NCBI GenBank assembly: GCA_963702555.1
Contig: CAVPCW010000011.1
Coordinates: 744,001 to 808,000 of the forward strand
Origin: CAMFLJ01 sp963702555
Lineage (GTDB): Bacteria > Actinomycetota > Acidimicrobiia > Acidimicrobiales > Acidimicrobilacustridaceae
Length of the DNA stretch: 64,000 nucleotides
Direction: 5' to 3'
Numbering within the stretch: the stretch's first letter is position 1; every line of letters begins with the position of its first letter. The notes under the pieces are model-generated. The model was not told the origin of the DNA. It ran no database searches and saw only the letters and a program-made list of their open reading frames with translations. Below are positions 7,734-16,895 of the stretch, one piece after another. The position numbers and the translations under genes are program-made.

Positions 7734-9830
7734 TCAGCCCGCCGCCGGTTGGGTCAGGTCGTAGAGGGTGACCCCGTCGACCGTGGTGGCGGTGAAGTTG
7801 TCCTCGACCCACGACTGGATCTCGGAGGTGGTCGACGAGCCGCCCATCTGGCCGCCGCCACCACCGAAGCCGCCACCGGCGATGTAGTAGTGGACCTCCC
7901 CGTCGGTGACGTACTGCTGGAACTGCTCCAGCGTCGGGTACGGGTCGCTGCCGTTGAAGCCGCCGAGGCTCATGACCGGGTCACCGGTGGCGAGCTGGTA
8001 GCCGGCGGCGCTGTTGGCGCCGGTGGTGGCGGCGATCCAGGTGTAGGAGTCGGCGTCCTCGGTGAGCAGGGCGACGAGCTCGTCGCTCGGCTCGCTCGAC
8101 CCGAGCAGGCCGCCGGCACCGCCGCCCCCGCCCATGGGGAGCCCGCCGGTGGGGAGCCCGCCGGTGGTGCCGGTGGGCGGAGTTCCGGTGGTGCCACCGG
8201 GCAGCGCCCCGGTAGCCCCCGTCCCACCGGTGGTGCCGTCGGGCAGGGTGGGGAGCTGACCTCCGGTGGGGAGCTGGCCGCCGCCGGGGAAGCCGCCGGC
8301 GCCTCCGCCCCCGGGGCCTCCCAGGGCGCCCGCCACCATCGGGCCGGCGGTCGGGATCGATCCGGTGTGCGGTGTCGAGACGGTTTCGAGCGTGTACGCC
8401 GTCGCCCCGGCGAGGCCGGCCACTCCGGCCACGATCACCGCGGCCAGCGCCCAGTTCCTGGGGAGCACCCAGATGAGGCCCACGGCGAGGGTGGCGATGA
8501 GGCCGACCACGAGCACGGTCGGGCGAAGCCAGGGCATCCAGTCGGCGCTGCGGCCGAGCAGCACGACCGACCACAGCACGGTGGCGAACGAGGTGACGGC
8601 CAGGGCGCCGGCGGCGTACGGGCTGGTGCGGCGGCGCCACAGCTCGACCACGCCGATGCCGACGAGGGCGCCGATCGCGGGGGCCAGGGCGACCGTGTAG
8701 TACTCGTGGATGATGCCCTGACCGAGGCTGATGGTGAGCCCGGTGATCACGAGCCAGCTGCCCCAGATGAGCGTCGAGGCCCGGAGGCGGTCGGTGCGCA
8801 CGGCCCGGATGGTGAGCACCAGCAGGGCGACCATCAGGATGAGCGCGGCCGGGAGCAGCCACGAGACCTGGCCGCCGAACGACGTGTTGAACAGCCGGGT
8901 GATTCCCGTCGCGCCCCACATCGAGGTCCCGCCGCCGACGCCACCCCCACCGGGCACGACGCTGCCGGTCTCCTCGCCGGTGAGGCGGCCGAAGCCGTTG
9001 TACCCGAAGAGCAGCTCCAGGAAGCTGTTGTTCTGCGAGCCGCCGATGTAGGGGCGCGACGACGCCGGCCAGAGCTCGACGATGGCGATCCACCACCCGC
9101 CGGCCACGAGCAGCGCCGCTCCGGCGATCACCATGTCGACGAGGCGGCGGCCCAGCCGGCCCGGCGCGGCCAGCAGGTACACGAAGGCGAAGCCGGGCAG
9201 CACCACGAGGGCCTGCAGCGACTTGGCCAGGAAGGCCAGGCCGATGAACACGCCGACGGCGATGATCCACCGGCGGGCGCCGGCTTCGAGCGAGCGCACC
9301 AGGGCGTAGGCCGCCAGGGTGAGCAGCAGCACGAGCATCGCGTCCGGGTTGTTGAACCGGAACATCAGCGCGGCCACCGGGGTGAGCGCGAGCACCGTGC
9401 CTGCGATCAGGCCGGCCACCGCGCCGTGCCACCGCTTCACCGCGGCGTACAGCACGCCCACCGAGGCCACACCCATGAGGGCCTGGGGCACGAGGATCGA
9501 CCAGGAGTTGACCCCGAAGATGCGGGCGGAGATCTCCATCGGCCACAGCGAGAGGGGCGACTTGTCGACGGTGATGAGGTTGGCGGCGTCGGAGCTGCCG
9601 AAGAACATCGCCTTCCAGCTCTCGGTGCCGGCCTGGACGGCGGCGGAGTAGAAGGAGTTGGCCCATCCCGAGGCGCTCAGGTTCCACAGGTAGAGGCCTG
9701 CGGTGACGAGGAGCAGCACGACCAGGGCCGGGCGGGCCCACGTCGGGTCGGCGGGACGTTCCGGGGCGGTGTCGGGGATGCCGTCGTCGGCCGGCGGCAT
9801 CGCGGGGGATGGTGGGTCGAGCGTGATCAT
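7734..9830 (-). CDS. GT39-family (ArnT/PMT-like) membrane glycosyltransferase
   Basis: The 698-residue polytopic protein is expected to use a polyprenyl-phosphate sugar donor. After a short Pro-rich N-terminus come multiple membrane helices, with the lumenal acidic pattern of the family near ITVDKSPLSLW and FRFNNPDAMLVLLLTLAAYALVRSLEAG. The last 190 residues form an extracytoplasmic domain: a very Gly/Thr/Pro-rich linker, then SYTWIAATTGANSAAGYQLATG, EVHYYIAGGGFGGGGG and a terminal EIQSWVEDNF segment. The start ATG overlaps the stop of the upstream GT2-GtrA gene (ATGA). The upstream partner probably makes the lipid-linked sugar that this enzyme transfers to a cell-surface acceptor. Confidence 0.86.
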   Translation of the reverse strand: MITLDPPSPAMPPADDGIPDTAPERPADPTWARPALVVLLLVTAGLYLWNLSASGWANSFYSAAVQAGTESWKAMFFGSSDAANLITVDKSPLSLWPMEISARIFGVNSWSILVPQALMGVASVGVLYAAVKRWHGAVAGLIAGTVLALTPVAALMFRFNNPDAMLVLLLTLAAYALVRSLEAGARRWIIAVGVFIGLAFLAKSLQALVVLPGFAFVYLLAAPGRLGRRLVDMVIAGAALLVAGGWWIAIVELWPASSRPYIGGSQNNSFLELLFGYNGFGRLTGEETGSVVPGGGGVGGGTSMWGATGITRLFNTSFGGQVSWLLPAALILMVALLVLTIRAVRTDRLRASTLIWGSWLVITGLTISLGQGIIHEYYTVALAPAIGALVGIGVVELWRRRTSPYAAGALAVTSFATVLWSVVLLGRSADWMPWLRPTVLVVGLIATLAVGLIWVLPRNWALAAVIVAGVAGLAGATAYTLETVSTPHTGSIPTAGPMVAGALGGPGGGGAGGFPGGGQLPTGGQLPTLPDGTTGGTGATGALPGGTTGTPPTGTTGGLPTGGLPMGGGGGAGGLLGSSEPSDELVALLTEDADSYTWIAATTGANSAAGYQLATGDPVMSLGGFNGSDPYPTLEQFQQYVTDGEVHYYIAGGGFGGGGGQMGGSSTTSEIQSWVEDNFTATTVDGVTLYDLTQPAAG

Positions 9831-11122
9831 CGGGAGACCTCTTCGAGGGCGTCGGCGCGTTCCGCGGCGAGCGGGGCGGTCGGGGGAGTGGTCGGGGACG
9901 TCGAGCCGCGGCGGGGGAACACCCACGAGCGGTAGAGCAGGAAGCGGGCCACGGTCGCCACCGCGTTGGCGACGACGAGCACGAGGGTCTCGGCGGCCAC
10001 ACCGGCGGCCGGGGCGAGGGCGTGCAGTGCGGCGAGCGAGCCGCTCGTGAGGCCGAGGGCGATGGCGAAGACCCCGAGGCCGCGGGCGTGGAGGCGCCAG
10101 CCCTGCTCCTCGTCGCGCAGCCCGAAGGTGATGCGGGCGTTGGCGGCGGTGTTCACCAGGGCGGTGGCGAGCAGGGCGACCAGGTTGGCGGCCTGGGCCG
10201 GCATGGCCTGGCGGAGCCAGACGAACAGCACCACGTAGGCGATGGTGCTGAGCACGCCGACGGTGCCGAAGCGCACCATCTGGCCGACCAGCCCGGGCGG
10301 GGCGTGCACCGCGGCCTCGGCCTCGGCCTGCTCCCGCAGCGCGGAGAGCGGCAGGCGCCCGGACGAGAGCGCCCGGCCGAGGCGCCACACGCCCTTGAGG
10401 TCGGCCACGGCGGTGGAGACGATGTCGACCCGCGAGTCGGGGTCGTCGACCCAGTCGACCGGCACCTCGTGGATGCGCAGGCCGGCCCGCTCGGCGAGCA
10501 CGAGCAGCTCGGTGTCGAAGAACCAGCCGGTGTCCTCGACCAGCGGCAGCAGCGCCCGGGCCCGATCGGCCCGGATGGCCTTGAACCCGCACTGGGCGTC
10601 GGAGAACCCGGCGTGGAGGGTCGTGCGCAGGATGAGGTTGTAGGAGCGGGAGATGAACTCCCGCTTCGGCCCCCGCACGACCCTCGACATCGGGCTGAGC
10701 CGGCTGCCGATGGCGACGTCGGAGTGGCCCGACACCAGGGGCGACACGAGGGGGAGCAGGGCGTCGAGGTCGGTGGAGAGGTCGACGTCGAGGTAGGCGA
10801 GCACGGTCGCGTCGCTGGCGCTCCACACCGCCTTCAGCGCCCGGCCCCGACCCTTCTCGTCGAGGTGGGCGACCTCCACCTCCGGGAGCTCCCGGCCGAG
10901 GGCCCGGGCGATCTCGAGGGTGCGGTCGGTGGAGGCGTTGTCGGCGATGGTGATGCGGAAGCTGAAGGGGAAGCCCTCGCTCAGGTAGCGATGGAGGCGG
11001 CGCACGCTGGTGGCGACGTCGCGTTCCTCGTTGTAGACGGGGACCACGACGTCCACGACCGGGGGCACGGTGCCCGGACCGGTCTGGTCGGCGAGGAGCT
11101 GGAGGGTCGGTTCGGGAGCCAT
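9827..11122 (-). CDS. GT2 polyprenyl-phosphate glycosyltransferase fused to GtrA domain
   Basis: The N-terminal half is a GT-A glycosyltransferase family 2 domain: VDVVVPVYNEERDV, then IADNASTDRTLEIA, the DxD-type YLDVDLSTD, and GSRLSP, as in dolichol-phosphate mannose/glucose synthases. The C-terminal half (from about residue 275) begins MVRFGTVGVLSTIAYVVLFVWLRQ, a GtrA-like four-helix membrane domain that may flip or dock the lipid-linked sugar. It is the first gene of a leftward operon with the GT39 enzyme. ATG 11122 is used; GTG 11131 is possible. The divergent two-component system and the 11-bp repeats between them suggest regulation by that system. Confidence 0.88.
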   Translation of the reverse strand: MAPEPTLQLLADQTGPGTVPPVVDVVVPVYNEERDVATSVRRLHRYLSEGFPFSFRITIADNASTDRTLEIARALGRELPEVEVAHLDEKGRGRALKAVWSASDATVLAYLDVDLSTDLDALLPLVSPLVSGHSDVAIGSRLSPMSRVVRGPKREFISRSYNLILRTTLHAGFSDAQCGFKAIRADRARALLPLVEDTGWFFDTELLVLAERAGLRIHEVPVDWVDDPDSRVDIVSTAVADLKGVWRLGRALSSGRLPLSALREQAEAEAAVHAPPGLVGQMVRFGTVGVLSTIAYVVLFVWLRQAMPAQAANLVALLATALVNTAANARITFGLRDEEQGWRLHARGLGVFAIALGLTSGSLAALHALAPAAGVAAETLVLVVANAVATVARFLLYRSWVFPRRGSTSPTTPPTAPLAAERADALEEVSR

Positions 11123-11218
11123 GCCGGCCACTCTGAGGGCCGCGCCTCTGAGCCTCCTCGGGGTGCGCTGAGAGCTTCCTGTGAATCCCGGCGCCCGGTC
11201 AGGGCTGGTGGGAGGCTT

Positions 11219-11257
11219 CTCACCGAACTCTCAGGAAACGCTCACGAACGTCTCACC
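11219..11257. promoter_or_regulatory. Tandem 11-bp repeats, OmpR-family response-regulator boxes
   Basis: Three consecutive 11-bp units CTCACCGAACT (11219), CTCAGGAAACG (11230) and CTCACGAACGT (11241) are followed by a partial fourth, CTCACC (11252). Direct repeats with 11-bp spacing are the usual binding pattern of OmpR/PhoB-class regulators. The array lies in the divergent region between the glycosyltransferase operon and the response regulator gene. A further CTCTCAG motif occurs on the opposite strand near 11167-11173. Confidence 0.75.
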
Positions 11258-11307
11258 CCGGCGCGGTCGACTGCACTCACCGCCGGTCCGACGAAAGCCG
11301 TTCATCC

Positions 11308-12012
11308 ATGCCTCCCACTGCCTCCGACAGCCGCTCGCCCCGTGTCCTCGTCGTCGACGACGAGGAGAACATCCGGTACCTGCTGGTCACCGCGCTGCGC
11401 CACGCCGAGATGGAGGTGGAAGAGGCGGCGACCGGCCGCGAGGCGCTCGACACGGCCAAGGAGTTCCGCCCCGACGTGCTGCTGCTCGACGTGATGCTCC
11501 CCGACCTCGACGGCTTCGAGGTGTGCCGCCGCCTGCGCTCCGACGGCTCGGGTGCCCCGGTGATCTTCCTCACCGCCCGCGACGCCACCGAGGACAAGGT
11601 GCGGGGCCTCAGCCTCGGCGGCGACGACTACGTCACCAAGCCCTTCTCCCTCGAGGAGCTGCTCGCCCGCGTGCGCGTCGCCCTGCGCCGCTCCGGTGCC
11701 GACGCCTCGGCCCCCAGCAAGCTCGAGTTCGCCGACCTGGAGATGGACGAGGACGCCCACCGGGTCTGGCGGGCGGGCACCCCGGTCGAGCTGTCGCCCA
11801 CCGAGTTCAAGCTGCTCCGCTTCTTCCTGCTCAACCCCGACCGGGTGCTGAGCCGGGCCCAGATCCTCGACCACGTGTGGGAGTACGACTTCGGTGGCGT
11901 CGCCAACGTGGTCGAGACCTACGTGAGCTACCTGCGCAAGAAGCTCGACCCGTTGGGCGAGCCTCTCCTGCACACCGTGCGCGGCGTGGGCTACGTGCTG
12001 CGGAAGGCCTGA
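11308..12012 (+). CDS. OmpR/PhoB-family response regulator
   Basis: The 234-residue two-component response regulator has an N-terminal receiver domain (VLVVDDEENIRYLL; phosphoacceptor Asp61 in LLLDVMLPD; switch Thr in FLTARD; Lys in YVTKPF). It is followed by a winged-helix DNA-binding domain (VELSPTEFKLLRFFLLNPDRVLSRAQILDHVWEY, and a C-terminal VRGVGYVLRK wing). It is followed 1 nt later by its histidine kinase. The 11-bp repeats 51 bp upstream are the probable binding site, so autoregulation plus control of the divergent glycosyltransferases is expected. Confidence 0.93.
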   Translation: MPPTASDSRSPRVLVVDDEENIRYLLVTALRHAEMEVEEAATGREALDTAKEFRPDVLLLDVMLPDLDGFEVCRRLRSDGSGAPVIFLTARDATEDKVRGLSLGGDDYVTKPFSLEELLARVRVALRRSGADASAPSKLEFADLEMDEDAHRVWRAGTPVELSPTEFKLLRFFLLNPDRVLSRAQILDHVWEYDFGGVANVVETYVSYLRKKLDPLGEPLLHTVRGVGYVLRKA

Positions 12013-12013
12013 C

Positions 12014-13405
12014 GTGTCCCTCCGGCGCCGCCTCGTGCTGGCGTTCCTCGCCATCGCGGTGGTGCTGGCGGTCGCCGACGTGGTCATCATCCGCACCGTC
12101 GACGGCTCCCTCTACGGCCAGATCGACGACCGGCTCTCGAACACCGTCGGGCGGGCGTTCGGCCCGGCGCCGCGCACCCCGATTCCCCAGCCGGGCCAGG
12201 ACCAGCCCTTCAGCGAGCTCTACATCGCGACCTGGAACGCCGCGACCGGCGAGCTGACGGTGATCTCCGAGGGCGTCGGCGCCGACCAGCCCGCGCCCGA
12301 CGTCACCGCCGCCGACGTCGCCGACAACCTGCCGGCCACGAACGGCACCGTGTCGGAGCCCTTCACCGTCGGCGCGGTGGGGTCGTCCGACAGCTGGCGC
12401 ATGGCCGTGGCCCGCGGCACCGACGGCTCGGTCTCGGTGACCGGCCTGCCCCTCGGTCTCACCCAGGACACCTCGACCCGGCTCACGGCCCTGACCCTGG
12501 CCGCCTCCGGCGTCGTGCTCCTCGTGCTGGCCCTCGCGGCCTGGTGGGTGATCCGACTCGGTCTGCGCCCCATCGACGACCTCGTGCGCACCGCCGACGA
12601 GATCGCCGCCGGCGACCTCAGCCGCCGGCTCGAACCGGCGCCGCCCGGAACCGAGGCCGGCCACCTGACCGAGGCCTTCAACGGCATGGTCCACCAGATC
12701 GAGTTCGCCTTCGCCGAGCGCCAGGAGTCCGAGGAGCGCCTGCGCCGGTTCGTCGCCGACGCCTCCCACGAGCTGCGCACGCCGCTCACCTCGATCCGGG
12801 GCTACACCGACCTCATGCAGGCGGGCGCGCTCGACGAGCCCGACGCCCGGGCCGACGCGCTGCGCCGCATCCAGGCCGAGTCGGGGCGCATGGCCGAGCT
12901 GGTCGACGACCTGCTCGTGCTGGCCCGCCTCGACCAGGGCCGCCCGCTCGAGCGCATCCCCGTCGACCTGGTGGCGGTGGCCACCGACGCCGCCCAGGAC
13001 GCCCGCGCCGTCGATCCCGACCGGCCGGTGGCGCTCGTCGTTCCCGACCACCCGGTCATCGTGCAGGGCGACGAGGGTCGGCTGCGCCAGGTCGTCGCCA
13101 ACCTGCTCACCAACGCCCGTGTCCACACTCCGGCGGGCACGCCGGTCACCGTCCGCGTGGCCGTCGAGGGTGACACCGCCCAGCTCGTCGTCGCCGACGA
13201 GGGCGAGGGCATGGCGCCCGAGGTGGCCACCCGCGTCTTCGAGCGCTTCTACCGGGCCGACGCCTCCCGCAGCCGCGATCGCGGTGGCTCGGGCCTGGGC
13301 CTCTCGATCGTGGCGGCCGTGTCCGAGGCGCACGGCGGCCGCGCCGGCGTCGAGTCGGCTCCGGGCGTCGGCACCCGGGTCACCGTGGAGCTCCCCGTCG
13401 GCTGA
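12014..13405 (+). CDS. HAMP-domain sensor histidine kinase
   Basis: This 463-residue membrane kinase begins with a first transmembrane helix at residues about 7-29, followed by an extracytoplasmic sensor of about 125 residues. The second helix (about 157-180) leads into a HAMP linker (LRPIDDLVRTADEIAAGDLSRRL). The HisKA phosphoacceptor is His252 in ASHELRTPLTSIRG, and the HATPase domain shows NLLTNARVHT (N box), ADEGEGMA (G1) and GGSGLGLSIV (G2). The GTG start lies 1 nt after the response-regulator stop, so the pair is one transcript. The stimulus is unknown; linkage to surface-glycan transferases suggests an envelope signal. Confidence 0.93.
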   Translation: MSLRRRLVLAFLAIAVVLAVADVVIIRTVDGSLYGQIDDRLSNTVGRAFGPAPRTPIPQPGQDQPFSELYIATWNAATGELTVISEGVGADQPAPDVTAADVADNLPATNGTVSEPFTVGAVGSSDSWRMAVARGTDGSVSVTGLPLGLTQDTSTRLTALTLAASGVVLLVLALAAWWVIRLGLRPIDDLVRTADEIAAGDLSRRLEPAPPGTEAGHLTEAFNGMVHQIEFAFAERQESEERLRRFVADASHELRTPLTSIRGYTDLMQAGALDEPDARADALRRIQAESGRMAELVDDLLVLARLDQGRPLERIPVDLVAVATDAAQDARAVDPDRPVALVVPDHPVIVQGDEGRLRQVVANLLTNARVHTPAGTPVTVRVAVEGDTAQLVVADEGEGMAPEVATRVFERFYRADASRSRDRGGSGLGLSIVAAVSEAHGGRAGVESAPGVGTRVTVELPVG

Positions 13406-13460
13406 CCCCGCCGTCCCGCTCCACGGCGCGAAGCCCCTAGGGTTCGGGCTGTACGCACTG

Positions 13461-15173
13461 ATGGGGGTTGATGTCGTGTCGGACCTGACGCACCGCTGGG
13501 AGCCCATCCCGGGCACCGAGAAGATCCACGAGGCCGGGGGCCCGTTCGAGCTGGCCACCGAGGACGTCCTCGGCGTGCCCACGCTGGTCTTCAAGAACCG
13601 GCACGCCAACCTGCGGGCCTCGCTCGGCGCCAGCGCCGCCCGCCTCCCCGACTCGCCCTACCTGGTGTTCCCCGACCGGGGCATCGAGCTCACCTACTCC
13701 GACGTGGTGGCGTCCGTCGCCCGCATCGCGGCCGTGCTCGCCGAACGTGGCGTCGGCAAGGGCGACGTCGTGGCCTTCGCCGCCGCCAACGTGCCCGCCT
13801 ACACCGTCGCCTGGTGGGCCACGGTGTGCTCGGGTGCCGTGGTGTCGAGCCTCAACGGCTGGTGGACCCCGCACGAGCTCGCCTACGGCATCGAGCTGAC
13901 CAAGCCGAAGGTGCTCATCGCCGACGCCCGCCGCCTCGAGCGCCTGAGGGAGGTCGGCGTGCCCGACGGCCTGGTGCTCATCGAGGACACCGAGCTCGAG
14001 CCGCTCCTCGGCCCGCCGGCCGCCGGCGACCCGGCGATGCCCGACGTGGCCATCGACGAGGACGACCCCGCCATCATCTTGTTCACCAGCGGCACGACCG
14101 GTCGGCCGAAGGGCGCCACGATCTCGCACCGCCAGTTCGTGAGCTCGGCCCAGGTCGTGGCCTACCAGCTCGCCCTGGCCGCCATGTTCATGCCGCCCGA
14201 CCCGGATGCGCCGCCGCGGCCGCAGTCGTCGGTGCTGTGCGTGTCGCCGCTCTTCCACGTGTCGGGCGCCCTGCCGCTCGCCAGCGCGGCCGCCAACGGC
14301 CAGAAGATGGTGTTCCCGCCGGTGGGCAAGTGGGACGAGGTCACCCACCTCCAGCTCTCCCAGGACCATCACGTCGGCGGCTGGAGCGGTGTTCCCACGC
14401 AGTTCTGGCGGCTGCTCGAGCATCCCCGCTTCGAGGAGTTCGACACCACCTCGGTCACGAACCTCGGCGGCGGCGGGGCCACCTTCCCGCCCGAGCTGTT
14501 CAAGCTGGTCGGCCGCAGGATGCCGTGGGCCCGGATGGGCTGCGGCTACGGCATGAGCGAGACGCTGGGCTCGGGCTCGCGCCTCGGCGGCCTCACCCTC
14601 GAGAGCCACCCGGCGTCGGTCGGCACCGTCGAGCCGCTGTGCGAGATCCAGATCCGCGGCGCCGACGACCAGGTCCTCCCCGACGGCGAGGTCGGCGAGA
14701 TCTGCATCCGGGGCGCCTGCGTCTTCCTCGGCTACTGGGACAACCCCTCGGCGTCGGCCGAAGCCCTCGACGACCAGCGCTGGTACCGCACCGGCGACTT
14801 CGGCCGCTTCCACGACGGCGTGCTCCAGCTCGAGAGCCGCATGCGCGACCTCATCATCCGGGGCGGCGAGAACATCTACCCGATCGAGATCGAGAACCGG
14901 GTCATCGAGCACCCCCACGTCACCCACGTGTGCGTGGTGGGCGTGCCCCACCACCTGCTCGGCCAGGAGGTCGCCGCGGTCGTGGTGGTGCGCGAGGGCG
15001 AGTTGCTCGACGCCGACGAGGTGCGGGCGTGGGTCGGCGCCGAGCTGGCGTCGTACAAGATCCCCGCCCACGTCGTGTTCAAGGACGAGCTGCCCTACAA
15101 CGCCACCGGCAAGGTGCTGAAGAACGAGGTCGAGGACGAGCTCGTCGCCCAGCTCGGCACCGAGAAGGCCTGA
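13461..15173 (+). CDS. AMP-dependent acyl-CoA synthetase/ligase
   Basis: This is a 570-residue ANL-superfamily enzyme forming an acyl-AMP and then an acyl-CoA. The P-loop-like core is ILFTSGTTGRPKGATISH; the A5 motif is GYGMSETLG; A7/A8 are WYRTGDFGRFHDG and LESRMRDLIIRGGENIYPIEIE; the catalytic Lys of A10 lies in PYNATGKVLKNEV. Length and motifs fit a medium/long-chain fatty-acid or aryl-acid CoA ligase. ATG 13461 is used; GTG 13476 is also plausible. It stands alone after the two-component system, with a hairpin about 60 bp downstream. The substrate is not predictable. Confidence 0.9.
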   Translation: MGVDVVSDLTHRWEPIPGTEKIHEAGGPFELATEDVLGVPTLVFKNRHANLRASLGASAARLPDSPYLVFPDRGIELTYSDVVASVARIAAVLAERGVGKGDVVAFAAANVPAYTVAWWATVCSGAVVSSLNGWWTPHELAYGIELTKPKVLIADARRLERLREVGVPDGLVLIEDTELEPLLGPPAAGDPAMPDVAIDEDDPAIILFTSGTTGRPKGATISHRQFVSSAQVVAYQLALAAMFMPPDPDAPPRPQSSVLCVSPLFHVSGALPLASAAANGQKMVFPPVGKWDEVTHLQLSQDHHVGGWSGVPTQFWRLLEHPRFEEFDTTSVTNLGGGGATFPPELFKLVGRRMPWARMGCGYGMSETLGSGSRLGGLTLESHPASVGTVEPLCEIQIRGADDQVLPDGEVGEICIRGACVFLGYWDNPSASAEALDDQRWYRTGDFGRFHDGVLQLESRMRDLIIRGGENIYPIEIENRVIEHPHVTHVCVVGVPHHLLGQEVAAVVVVREGELLDADEVRAWVGAELASYKIPAHVVFKDELPYNATGKVLKNEVEDELVAQLGTEKA

Positions 15174-15231
15174 CCCCGCTCGCAGCTCCCATCACCGCTG
15201 AGGCCCGACACGGGTCGCTGCGCCGGCGGCA

Positions 15232-15275
15232 CGCCCCAGAACGCCTGCCCGAACTCTCAAGCAGGCACTTCTGGG
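15232..15275. terminator. Hairpin downstream of the acyl-CoA synthetase
   Basis: Two stacked stems, CCCAGAA (15235-15241) with TTCTGGG (15269-15275) and GCCTGC (15243-15248) with GCAGGC (15261-15266), enclose a 12-nt loop. It lies about 60 bp after the synthetase stop and has no obvious T-run, so terminator function is tentative. Its left arm contains the 14-mer that recurs at 16128. The rest of 15174-15438 shows no gene. Confidence 0.5.
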
Positions 15276-15438
15276 ACGCTCACCCGGACCCAAGTTGGTG
15301 CTTGGCGGACTTCAGTCGGAGGCGTGCGGCGCCTTGCGCAACAGCCCTCCCGCGCGCCCCGAGCGGAGGACGATCGGCACTTCCCCGAGGATGGAGGGGG
15401 TGACACGCTGCAAGTGGTCGGGACTTGGAGGTGACGTG

Positions 15439-16104
15439 GTGTCTGACCCGGACGGCGTGGACTATTCGTCGTTGCCTCCGCCACCAGCACCACGGCGACC
15501 GCTATGGAATGACCCGTCGTCGAGCCGCTGGCGTCGCTTAGCGCTCTGGGTTGTCGGTCTTGAGCTGCTCTGGTTCGTCTTTTCGTGGCTCGCTTGGCGC
15601 TCCCTCACCTTCGATTCCAGCGGCGAGCGCGTGTGGGGCTGGGCGAACTACTTCTTCGATTCCCCAACCACCGCCTTGCCAGCGGTCCTGTGCCTCGTTG
15701 TGACGGTGATCGTGGTTCGCGCATATCGGCACCGGAACGCGACGCGCAGCCTCTACCTCTTCGCACTCATCGTCGCTGGCGTCGCCATTCTCGGCGGGGC
15801 TGCTCTTGCGGCAACGAGCCCGCCGACGGTCTGCCAGTACTGCGTGTCTGGCTGCGACACGAACAGCCTCAACATGTTCGGACCCGACCCTGACGGTCCG
15901 TCCCACTACGCGCCCCGTGCTTGCGACGTACAGGGATACCTGGATCTTCCCTCGGACCATGAGAACGCGACCGCATGGATCAACAGGTACAGCTACTTCG
16001 CGCTTGGGACGGTTGCGCTGGGATTGTCGACGGCTCTCCTGACTGGCGCTCTCTGGTTCAGGGACCGGCAACGCCTTCTTGTGCCACTACCCCCACCCGT
16101 CTGA
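15439..16104 (+). CDS. Membrane protein with SSLPPPPAP N-terminus, function unknown
   Basis: The 221-residue protein has an N-terminal cytoplasmic leader DYSSLPPPPAP, then about four membrane helices: WVVGLELLWFVFSWLAW, ALPAVLCLVVTVIVV, LYLFALIVAGVAILGG and YFALGTVALGLSTALL. Between helices 3 and 4 is an external loop with four cysteines (VCQYCVSGCDTN and ACDVQ) that could form disulfides. GTG 15439 is chosen because GGAGGTGACGT precedes it and because the leader matches the gene at 17063-17461, whose start context is nearly the same. Base composition is clearly less G/C-rich than the flanks. No known family was recognised. Confidence 0.68.
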   Translation: MSDPDGVDYSSLPPPPAPRRPLWNDPSSSRWRRLALWVVGLELLWFVFSWLAWRSLTFDSSGERVWGWANYFFDSPTTALPAVLCLVVTVIVVRAYRHRNATRSLYLFALIVAGVAILGGAALAATSPPTVCQYCVSGCDTNSLNMFGPDPDGPSHYAPRACDVQGYLDLPSDHENATAWINRYSYFALGTVALGLSTALLTGALWFRDRQRLLVPLPPPV

Positions 16105-16127
16105 GGGCAATCTGACTGGAGAGGAAG

Positions 16128-16141
16128 CGCCCCAGAACGCC
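16128..16141. repeat. 14-bp repeat, second copy (CGCCCCAGAACGCC)
   Basis: The 14-mer CGCCCCAGAACGCC occurs exactly at 15232-15245 and 16128-16141, and its 11-bp core CCCAGAACGCC occurs again at 16972-16982. All three are in non-coding parts of the low-GC patch. Function unknown; see findings. Confidence 0.6.
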
Positions 16142-16228
16142 GGCAGCGGGACGCCCGTATCGCAGAAGCCGACCATCACCTTTGCGTGGCGGTAGTGGTC
16201 GCCGATCGCAAGCACGAGATGACGACAG

Positions 16229-16756
16229 TCAAGACCCGATCTGACCCAGCGCCCAAAGTACGACCATCAACCAGAACATCAACCAGAGCACAAAGCCGAG
16301 GATCAGCATCACCGATATGCCAGCGATGGCGGCGATCACACCTATGCCGATCTGACGCCACGTGTCAGGAAGAGGCTCAGGGTGTGGGTCTGTCGAGATG
16401 AACTCAACGTGCTGCCACCGCCCGTCCGGAGTGTGCATCCAGCCGTGTGCCGCGGGCGTGGCCGCTCCGGTCGGGAGCACCCCAGGCGGCGGATCGCTAC
16501 CTGACCAGTCGTCGGTCACGAACTCCCATCCGTGTCCCGTCCAGAACGCGATGGCGACGTGCTGCTCGCCGTTCCACCAGGCGAATGTTCCTGGTGGCTC
16601 ATCGGGGACGACCTGCCAACCGACAGCCGAGGGTGAGGACCCGGCAGCCGTGGCGATGGTCCTCGAATCCACCTCAGCGTCGGGATGTTCGGGTCGCGCC
16701 GCGGGATGAGGCCCCGCCGAGTCCGTGGCCTGGAGTCGGGCGTTCGTTCCTCTCAT
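16229..16756 (-). CDS. Tail-anchored hypothetical protein with Trp-rich soluble region
   Basis: The 175-residue protein has a Trp/Gly-rich soluble region (VGWQVVPDEPPGTFAWWNGEQ, FWTGHGWEFVTDDW and HGWMHTPDGRWQHVEF). It ends with a strongly hydrophobic C-terminal stretch of about 45 residues that could form one or two helices. The repeated GW...PDG..W pattern loosely recalls the DUF2510 type of short Trp motif domain, but this is only a resemblance. ATG 16756 follows AGGAG at a good distance. It lies in the same low-GC patch and orientation as the 17063-17461 gene, separated from it by about 300 bp that hold a large hairpin. No function is assigned. Confidence 0.6.
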   Translation of the reverse strand: MRGTNARLQATDSAGPHPAARPEHPDAEVDSRTIATAAGSSPSAVGWQVVPDEPPGTFAWWNGEQHVAIAFWTGHGWEFVTDDWSGSDPPPGVLPTGAATPAAHGWMHTPDGRWQHVEFISTDPHPEPLPDTWRQIGIGVIAAIAGISVMLILGFVLWLMFWLMVVLWALGQIGS

Positions 16757-16895
16757 GGCTGCGTCTCCTGAGATCTCCGTCTCAAGCGTCGCGCCCGCTG
16801 TCGCCAACTCCCAGAGTCGACGGGCACCCTGACCCCCGGGTTCGGTGTGGCAGTACGGCACTTCGGTGATACCCGACCCTCGGCCCCAATCCCCG

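Noticed and set aside
8060..8340. Gly/Pro-rich repetitive DNA as a non-coding repeat element
   Set aside because: It is in frame with the GT39 gene and encodes the flexible linker of its external C-terminal domain.
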